Shown piece by piece: positions 6,951 to 11,976 of a DNA stretch of 11,976 nucleotides. A program made the position numbers and the translations under genes. The stretch covers positions 1-11,976 of the forward strand of contig DCJB01000022.1 of assembly GCA_002317325.1 (NCBI GenBank). Reading direction: 5' to 3'. The DNA is from Bacteroidales bacterium UBA1711 (lineage in GTDB: Bacteria > Bacteroidota > Bacteroidia > Bacteroidales > P3). Numbering within the stretch: position 1 is the first letter of the stretch; each line of letters opens with the position of its first letter. The notes beneath the pieces were generated by a model, which was not told the DNA's origin, made no database searches, and saw nothing but the letters and a program-made list of their open reading frames with translations.

Positions 6951-6970
6951 AAAAAAAGTTGTATCTTTGC
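6951..6970 (+). promoter_or_regulatory. Lipoprotein gene promoter (Bacteroidota -7 element)
   Basis: Seven As at 6951-6957 are followed 4 nt later by TATCTTTG at 6962-6969, a perfect TAnnTTTG match 28 nt before the ATG at 6998. The A-tract and GTATCTTTGCA core closely copy the gyrB promoter. The leader between is AT-rich, which is usual for ribosome loading in this phylum. Confidence 0.7.
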
Positions 6971-6997
6971 AGCGCGTAATTATTAATATTTTTTGAT

Positions 6998-7591
6998 ATG
7001 AAAAAGCTTTTTATTGCTGTTTCTCTTTTGGGTAGCATGGCGCTGGCCTCTTGCACCATGCTGGACCAGGTGGCCAACAATGCTGCCAGTATTGCCAATT
7101 TGTTGAATTGCGAGTATGCGCTGAAGAATGTCTCCAACGTCTCGGTGGCGGGGGTGAACTTGAAAAATGTCACTAATGGGGAGGTGACGGCCGCTGATGC
7201 GGTGTCGCTGTTGTCGGCCATCACTTCCAAGCAGGTGCCGCTGTCGATGGACGTGAATATCGACGTGAAGAACCCCACCGAGAAGTCGGCCCTGCTTACG
7301 ACGATGGAGTGGGCGTTGGATATTGCCGAGACCTCGAATTTCGCCACGGGCGTTACTTCTAAGAACACTACCATCACGCCCAAGACGACCACCACGGTGC
7401 CGTTAGGGCTGAATGCCGACCTCTATTCCATTTTCTCGAAGGACGGCATCAACTCGCTGAAGTCTTTTGCGGGCAGTTTTTCGAGCCAGGGCACGTCAAA
7501 GCAGTTGGGTCTGCGCGTCCGACCCACCATTTCAGTCTCGGGGCAGTCGATTAAGTCTCCCGCCTATTTCGACATCATCAAGAAGGGCTGA
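6998..7591 (+). CDS. Small LEA14-like (LEA type 2) lipoprotein
   Basis: The 197-residue protein starts with a lipoprotein signal: MKKLF, a hydrophobic core, and the lipobox LASC (16-19) with Cys19 as the lipidated residue. It therefore sits in a membrane facing the periplasm or outside. After a short helical linker, residues about 37-190 have the alternating hydrophobic strands of a beta-sandwich. They include VNIDVKNPTEKSALLTTMEW (86-105), whose xxVxNPT pattern followed by a strand resembles the WHy/LEA type 2 fold. This assignment is by pattern and is moderate. Family members are often linked to stress or desiccation, but the job in Bacteroidota is not established. It is a single-gene transcription unit, with a promoter 28 nt upstream and a strong terminator 21 nt downstream. 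The stop is TGA at 7589-7591. Confidence 0.75.
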   Translation: MKKLFIAVSLLGSMALASCTMLDQVANNAASIANLLNCEYALKNVSNVSVAGVNLKNVTNGEVTAADAVSLLSAITSKQVPLSMDVNIDVKNPTEKSALLTTMEWALDIAETSNFATGVTSKNTTITPKTTTTVPLGLNADLYSIFSKDGINSLKSFAGSFSSQGTSKQLGLRVRPTISVSGQSIKSPAYFDIIKKG

Positions 7592-7611
7592 CCTGCGGGG
7601 CTGACCGTTTG

Positions 7612-7660
7612 AACCGTCCGCCTAAGGTTTTGCACTTTGGGCGGGCGGTTTCTTTGTGTT
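7612..7660 (+). terminator. Intrinsic terminator of the lipoprotein gene
   Basis: AACCGTCCGCC (7612-7622) pairs with GGCGGGCGGTT (7640-7650) over 11 bp with a single T-G wobble and a 17-nt loop. The T-rich tract TTTCTTTGTGTTTT follows. It begins 20 nt after the stop codon. Confidence 0.8.
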
Positions 7661-7730
7661 TTCGGAAGTTTCGTCGGTTTCGGCTTTCTCTGTGGATTCG
7701 GAATTTTGGGAGGAATGGACGGGGAAAGGC

Positions 7731-7766
7731 AAAAGGGCCGCAGACCTTGAGTGGTTTGCGGCCCTT
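7731..7766 (-). terminator. Intrinsic terminator of the reverse-strand operon
   Basis: AAGGGCCGCAGACC (7733-7746) pairs with GGTTTGCGGCCCTT (7753-7766) over 14 bp with one G-T wobble and a 6-nt loop. Read on the minus strand the stem is followed by TTTTGCCTTT, and it lies 28 nt beyond the C69 stop codon. It terminates the minus strand; the plus strand has no U-tract after the stem. Confidence 0.8.
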
Positions 7767-7794
7767 GGCTGTGTGGGTTCTGCCCGTGGGACGT

Positions 7795-9399
7795 TTAGAA
7801 TCCGAGGGCGAAGAGGGTCCAGTATTTCTCTTCGAGCTTGCTCCAGGCGAAGGAGCTGTTTTCGAATTGGAGGCGGGTGTAGTTGTCGAGGGCGGTGGTG
7901 CGGTCGGCAATGCGGCCGAGGCGGCCGAGTCGGGAGACTTCGCGTTCAAGTTCGGACATACCGCCGAAGAGTTGGTCTTCGAGGCTGCGGAGTTCGTTGT
8001 TCATAGAGGTCTTGGTACGCTGCCATGCCACGGTGGCCAGTTTGTTGGCTTTGCGGTACTTCCACACGACTGCGTCGGGGTTGTACTCTTTTTGTCCGCA
8101 GATGCTGTAGGGCTGGGGCAGGTCTTTGGTGCCGGAGAAAATGGGCACGCGCGGGCTTTGGGCGGGGTTGTCAACCGACATCCACACCACGCCGCCCACG
8201 GCGTCGGGCAGCCAGTCGCGGCACTGGGCCACGAAGGAGTAGGAGCACCAGGCCACGCTCACGGTGCGGCGGAACTCGATGGTGCCGGGGGCGATGGTGT
8301 TGAGGGTGCGCTGCATGGCGCTGCCCAACCAGGGGTTGGCCACGGGGCTTACGATGGTGTCGGTGACGGTTTTGCCGTCTTTGCCCTGCCGTTGTACGGG
8401 CATTCGGACGTTGCGGCACATATCCATGTCGGTGCCTTCGTAGGTGCTGCGGAAGAGGTCGATGACCTGTCGCACGTCAACGCCTTTGTCGGGGCGGACG
8501 CTGAAGGGCAGTTCGGCCATCTCCATGCTGAGATGGAGCGAGGGGGCGAGGGCGTTGAGGATGAAGTATTCGCGCTCGCGGAAGTTCTTGCCGTTGGCGT
8601 AGGAGGAGTTGAAGGCCTTCCAGAAGACGAAGTCGCCCTGTCCGTCCCACAGTCCGTGCTGTTTGGCCACCTCCTCGATGTTGTCGGAACACATGAAGTA
8701 CTCGGTGTTGCCGCGCTGCAGTTTGCCGATGCGGGGGATGTTGCAACTCACTCCCACATGGTCGTCGGGTATGCGCTGGGCGGCCCACATACCGCCGATG
8801 TTCTGTTTGCCTTCGCCGAGGATTTCCATCTGCCACACCTCCTTGGTGTCGGCGATGGTGATGCACTCGCCGCCGTCGCCATAGCCGTAGGTTTTGATGA
8901 GTCGGGCGATGAGCCGTATGGCGTCGCGCGCCGTGGTGCAGCGCTGGAGGGCGATACGCTCCAGTTCCTCAATCATGAACATACCGGCGGGGTTTACCAG
9001 TGTATCGGGACCCGAGAAGGTGCTTTCGCCAATGGCCAGTTGGTGCTCGTTGAGGCAGGGGTAGGCGGTGTTGAGGTAGGCGTAGGTGTGGGCTGCCTCG
9101 GGGATGGCTCCGGCCAGCCGCACGCCTGTGGTGTCGCCGCGGAAGGTGGTGTGCATGGTGCCTTTATAGACTGTGTGGACTGTGCCGGGGGCGTGGTCTT
9201 CGGCTGGCTCCATGAACATCCAGGTGCGGTAGCGGCCGTCGCAGGTGTGCGAGGTGATGACGCTGCCGTCGGTCGTGGCCCGCTTGCCCACCATGATGGA
9301 TGTGCAGCTCTGGCCTACGAACTCGGGCTGGCTGAGTTCTTGGCATAGGGCCGGAATCAGCAGGGCGATAAATGCGAGGGAGAGGATAGTTTTTTTCAT
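7795..9399 (-). CDS. Exported C69-family dipeptidase
   Basis: This is an N-terminal-nucleophile peptidase of the PepD (C69) family, which cleaves dipeptides of broad sequence. The 534 residues start with a signal peptide (about 1-19), so it works in the periplasm or outside. A short propeptide then precedes the nucleophile Cys32 in GQSCTSIMVGKRATTDGSV; family members expose this cysteine by self-cleavage. Further family features are HTCDGR (51-56), LNEHQLAIGEST (116-127) and YGYGDGGECITIADTKEVWQ (171-190). The chain is complete. Cys19 lies at the end of the signal, but the preceding PAL does not fit a lipobox, so a soluble protein is more likely. The start codon overlaps the upstream M20 stop by 4 nt (ATGA), indicating translational coupling. 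It is the last gene of the operon, closed by a hairpin 28 nt downstream. Confidence 0.9.
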   Translation of the reverse strand: MKKTILSLAFIALLIPALCQELSQPEFVGQSCTSIMVGKRATTDGSVITSHTCDGRYRTWMFMEPAEDHAPGTVHTVYKGTMHTTFRGDTTGVRLAGAIPEAAHTYAYLNTAYPCLNEHQLAIGESTFSGPDTLVNPAGMFMIEELERIALQRCTTARDAIRLIARLIKTYGYGDGGECITIADTKEVWQMEILGEGKQNIGGMWAAQRIPDDHVGVSCNIPRIGKLQRGNTEYFMCSDNIEEVAKQHGLWDGQGDFVFWKAFNSSYANGKNFREREYFILNALAPSLHLSMEMAELPFSVRPDKGVDVRQVIDLFRSTYEGTDMDMCRNVRMPVQRQGKDGKTVTDTIVSPVANPWLGSAMQRTLNTIAPGTIEFRRTVSVAWCSYSFVAQCRDWLPDAVGGVVWMSVDNPAQSPRVPIFSGTKDLPQPYSICGQKEYNPDAVVWKYRKANKLATVAWQRTKTSMNNELRSLEDQLFGGMSELEREVSRLGRLGRIADRTTALDNYTRLQFENSSFAWSKLEEKYWTLFALGF

Positions 9400-10472
9400 G
9401 ATGCTATGATGTTGTTGATTAATCTGAAGAATACTTGTGCGGCGGGTTGCGTGAGGCTGTCGGGGAAGACGTAGTCGGGGTGGTGTAGTTCGGGCTGCTG
9501 TTCGCCCGCCCCTATGCCGAAGAAGGCGCCTGGGAACTCAAGCAGGTAGTCGGCAAAGTCTTCCGACCAGCGGAAGGGTATGAGGTTGTGGCGGAAGCGG
9601 CAGCCGCAGTGCTCTTCCACATATTCGACCCAATAGGAGTTGTTCTCGGTGGCGCGGAACGAGTCGCGCAGCGAGTACTCGAACCGTAGGCAATGGTTGG
9701 AGGCGATGGCGCCCGCCGTGCCGGCGGCTTGTGCGATGAGCCGCTTCATGGCGCTGTTGGTGAAAGCGCGGAGGGTGAACATCAGTTCGGCGCTGCCCGC
9801 AGCGGTGCCGAAGGTCTCCTCGCCTATGCGGACGCAGATGAGGGTGGTCTGCCAGAAGTTGTCGTCGCTCATGCGGCTGCCCGTGTTCAGGTGCTGTATC
9901 TGCTGTATGATTTCGGCCGCGGCAGCCCCGGGGTTGAGTCCCAGTTCGGGGGTGGAGGCGTGGGTGCAGCGTCCTTCGAGGCGGAAGATTACGCCCGTGG
10001 AGGCGGCTGCAAAGGTGCGCGGGTTAAGCACCACGGTGCCGAGGGGGTAGCCGGGCAGGTTGTGGAGGCCGAAGACTGCTTTGATGTTGTATTGCTGCAG
10101 GATTCCGCTGTCGAGTATCTTGCGCGCCCCGGTACCGGTTTCCTCTTCGGGTTGGAAGACGAAGAGGCAGTTTATCCGAGCGGTGAGCGACTCTTTGGCC
10201 TCGGCCACCATCTGTGCCACCTGTAGCAGGATGGTCGTGTGGCCGTCGTGGCCGCAGCGGTGGCCGATGGGCAGGGCGTCGATGTCGGCCCGCAGAGCCA
10301 CGGTGGGGCGCGAGGGGTGTGTGCCCCACACTGCCACCACGCCGAATCCGCCCACGTGGTCCCATACCCTGTCGGGGCGGCAGGTTGCAAGCTCGCGCAC
10401 CACAAGGTCGTGGGCGAAAAACTCGTTGCCGGAGACTCCGGGGTGGAGGTGCAGTTCTTGGCGAATGTTCAT
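9396..10472 (-). CDS. M20 family amidohydrolase (aminoacylase/hippurate hydrolase-like)
   Basis: This is a di-metal amidohydrolase of the M20D type, which removes acyl groups from N-acyl amino acids or cleaves short peptides. The 358 residues are slightly shorter than the usual 380-400. Metal-site residues follow the family pattern: Cys73 and His75 in RCGHDGHT (72-79), Glu109-Glu110 in QPEEETGTGA (107-116), His137 in GLHN (136-139) and His331 in ELHHPDYVF (328-336). The dimerisation domain carries GRCTHASTPELGLNP (167-181), with its conserved histidine. The opening IRQELHLHPGVS is the standard M20D start with few residues before it, so the ATG at 10472 is plausible. No signal peptide is present, so the enzyme is cytoplasmic. 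It follows the MurD-like gene by 16 nt and overlaps the C69 gene by 4 nt. Its true substrate cannot be read from the sequence. Confidence 0.9.
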   Translation of the reverse strand: MNIRQELHLHPGVSGNEFFAHDLVVRELATCRPDRVWDHVGGFGVVAVWGTHPSRPTVALRADIDALPIGHRCGHDGHTTILLQVAQMVAEAKESLTARINCLFVFQPEEETGTGARKILDSGILQQYNIKAVFGLHNLPGYPLGTVVLNPRTFAAASTGVIFRLEGRCTHASTPELGLNPGAAAAEIIQQIQHLNTGSRMSDDNFWQTTLICVRIGEETFGTAAGSAELMFTLRAFTNSAMKRLIAQAAGTAGAIASNHCLRFEYSLRDSFRATENNSYWVEYVEEHCGCRFRHNLIPFRWSEDFADYLLEFPGAFFGIGAGEQQPELHHPDYVFPDSLTQPAAQVFFRLINNIIAS

Positions 10473-10488
10473 GGCGGGCGGTATGGGG

Positions 10489-11976
10489 TTAGTGCTTATC
10501 GATGGTATGGGCGGCTATCAGCCGTTTGAAGGTGTCGCCCCGCTCCTCGAAGTTGGCGAAGGCATCATACGATGCCGCAGCAGGCGAGAGGAGGCAGATA
10601 TGGCCCGGGCGGGTGTGGCGGAAGCACCAGTCGATGATGTGAGGGTAGTCGTCCTCCACGAGGACTTGCCGTCCGGCGATGTCGGTCAGCAGCGAGCGGA
10701 TTCGCCGTCCCGCAGCACCTACGAACACGAGGCTGCCAATGCGGCTTCCCGCCGACTCGGGCATACCGAGGAATCGGACGATGGGGCTGTAGTCAATGCC
10801 CCGGTCGAAGCCGCCGAGGATGAGCGTATCGACCTCGCCGAGGGCCTCGACGGCGGCAATGGCTGCCTCGGGGATAGTGGATATGGAGTCGTTGTAGAAG
10901 GTGATGCCGCCAAAGGTGCCAACCAGTTCCAGCCGATGTGGCAGCCCGTGGAATGTGGCGAGGGCAGAGCCGAACTCTTCGGCACTGACTCCGCAGAGCG
11001 AGCACGCTATCCAGGCGGCAAAGCAGTTGGAGCGGTTGTGTCCCCCCTTGAGCGGGCTGCTGGCAAAGAGGGAATCGGCCGCCTCGGAATCGGCGAGCGA
11101 GTAGGGGTGGATGGTGGAGGCAATGGCGGGGCGGAACTCTTTGATGAGGGCGGCAAGGTCGGGGCTGTCGGTGCAGCAGATGGCGTGGTCGCCGGGCTGT
11201 TGCCGCAGAATGCACTGCATTTTGGCCATCTGATAGCCCCGGTAGTCGCGGTAGTGGTCGAGGTGCTCCTGATAGAGGTTGAGCAGCACCGACACATGGG
11301 GAGCTTGGTGTATATTCTCCAACTGGTGGCATGAGAACTCGGCCACCACGAGGGTGTCGGGGGCGAGTTGGTCGGAGATGTCGAGGAGCGGAATGCCCAT
11401 ATTGCCCGCCAGCACGGCGTGGCGGCCCGAGGCGGCAAGGACGTGCTGGATGAGCGTGGCGGTGGTGCTCTTGCCCTTGGTACCCGTGATGCCGATGGTC
11501 TGCGCTCCGTAGCGCTGGAGGAAAAGGTCGGTCTGCGAGGTGATGGACTCGGGTCGGCAGCGGCCGTCCAGCTTCATGGTGGGGATGCCGGGCGACTTGA
11601 CCACCAAGTCGAAGGGCTTGCCCGCAGTCTCGGCTTCGGACAGGGCGGCGAAAATCTCTTGGTCGTTGGCGGCGGTCTTTATGTCGGACCAGGGCAGCAG
11701 TGCCGCAAGGCAGCGATGGGAGCTTTTGCCCTCGCGGCCATAGCCGGCAATGAGTATGCGGCGGCGGAGCAGCAGCGCCGTCTCGGCGGCGCTGAGGTTG
11801 TGGCGCGGGGCAAGGGTGTTGAGTGGGTTGGCGGTTATTGCGCCGACTGGCGGCTCGTAGCCATGGAGCAGGCAGGGGCGGTGGTGTCCATACCAGCGGG
11901 CAATGGCGAGGGCGAGGGCCGTGTGGACTTCCGAAATGGTGCCCACGCACTCAAAAGGCTTGGTTTCGGCTTTTCC
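10489..11976 (-). CDS. MurD-family ligase, divergent, 5' end outside the window
   Basis: This is an ATP-dependent Mur ligase most like MurD, which adds glutamate to UDP-MurNAc-L-Ala in the cytoplasm. Residue numbers run from a GTG at 11946, but the frame stays open to the window edge (GKAETKPFEC precedes it), so the real start is outside. Visible parts are a Rossmann segment ILIAGYGREGKSS (64-76), the P-loop GITGTKGKSTT (152-162), EFSCHQLE (203-210), LNLYQEHLDHY (222-232), HNRSN (303-307), GLPHRLE (334-340), NDSISTIPEA (352-361), LGGFDRGIDYSP (377-388) and SPAAASYDAFANFEERG (454-470). Canonical MurD has GTNGKS, NDSKATN and a GGDGK-type loop, so three sites differ. At least 73 extra residues precede the Rossmann fold, unlike canonical MurD, which begins there. 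It may be an L-glutamate-adding MurD2-type enzyme or a fusion. It is the first visible gene of the operon. Confidence 0.85.
   Translation of the reverse strand, partial: GKAETKPFECVGTISEVHTALALAIARWYGHHRPCLLHGYEPPVGAITANPLNTLAPRHNLSAAETALLLRRRILIAGYGREGKSSHRCLAALLPWSDIKTAANDQEIFAALSEAETAGKPFDLVVKSPGIPTMKLDGRCRPESITSQTDLFLQRYGAQTIGITGTKGKSTTATLIQHVLAASGRHAVLAGNMGIPLLDISDQLAPDTLVVAEFSCHQLENIHQAPHVSVLLNLYQEHLDHYRDYRGYQMAKMQCILRQQPGDHAICCTDSPDLAALIKEFRPAIASTIHPYSLADSEAADSLFASSPLKGGHNRSNCFAAWIACSLCGVSAEEFGSALATFHGLPHRLELVGTFGGITFYNDSISTIPEAAIAAVEALGEVDTLILGGFDRGIDYSPIVRFLGMPESAGSRIGSLVFVGAAGRRIRSLLTDIAGRQVLVEDDYPHIIDWCFRHTRPGHICLLSPAAASYDAFANFEERGDTFKRLIAAHTIDKH

Larger units (their letters stand above)
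6335..6997. other. 663-bp gene-free region with repeats and a possible mobile-element remnant
   Basis: No intact gene is visible. From left to right it contains ten Gs at 6478-6487, a heptad array at 6493-6520, seven Gs at 6525-6531, a possible decayed element at 6574-6808, and a G-rich stretch of low complexity at 6840-6940. The promoter of the lipoprotein gene is at its right end. The G-rich, T-poor composition on the plus strand is unlike the coding regions around it. Confidence 0.6.

Noticed and set aside
6335..6997. Possible tRNA or structured RNA in the long spacer
   Set aside because: I saw no cloverleaf pairing, T-loop GTTCRA motif or riboswitch-like conserved core.
7609..9348. Open reading frame of 579 codons on the plus strand
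   Set aside because: It is antisense to the C69 dipeptidase, which has a signal peptide and catalytic motifs. It also runs through the two terminator hairpins.
10060..11334. Open reading frame of 424 codons on the plus strand
   Set aside because: It overlaps both the M20 and MurD-like genes on the opposite strand, has no motif, and is explained by GC-rich codon use.

Overview
The window looks like a chromosomal segment of a fairly GC-rich member of the Bacteroidales (phylum Bacteroidota). Three things suggest this. Two intergenic regions carry perfect TAnnTTTG promoter cores (TATCTTTG at 368-375 and 6962-6969), the -7 signature of this phylum. Start codons lack strong Shine-Dalgarno sequences. 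The GyrB has the GyrB-type TOPRIM motifs and local sequence typical of the group. I cannot name genus or species from the sequence alone.

Layout. Positions 1-400 are non-coding. They hold a cluster of hairpins including a perfect 20-bp inverted repeat, a short coding-like remnant broken by a frameshift, a heptad repeat array, a run of 10 Gs and the gyrB promoter. A forward block follows: gyrB (DNA gyrase B), a membrane-anchored protein of unknown function, pepE (dipeptidase E, S51 family) and nfo (endonuclease IV). The last three are closely spaced and may be co-transcribed from a candidate promoter just after gyrB. Convergent to nfo is a secreted (alpha/alpha)6-barrel glycoside hydrolase (6334-4934). 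A 663-bp gene-free stretch (6335-6997) holds a second heptad array beside a second run of 10 Gs and a possible decayed mobile element. Next is a forward gene for a small LEA14-like lipoprotein with its own promoter and terminator.

The right third is a reverse-strand operon read from the window edge. It encodes a MurD-family ligase (5' end outside the window), a cytoplasmic M20 amidohydrolase 16 nt downstream, and an exported C69 dipeptidase whose start overlaps the M20 stop by 4 nt. A strong hairpin terminator closes it. The gene set (cell-wall amino-acid ligase, aminoacylase-type hydrolase, exported dipeptidase) points to cell-wall or peptide amino-acid metabolism, which is an inference from gene content.

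The most interesting object is the MurD-family ligase. It lies outside any visible division and cell-wall cluster, has more than 70 extra residues before its Rossmann fold with no stop codon up to the window edge, and departs from canonical MurD at several substrate or nucleotide motifs (GTKGKST, NDSISTIPEA, GGFDRGIDY). It is a candidate for an alternative glutamate-adding ligase of the MurD2 type, possibly fused to another domain.
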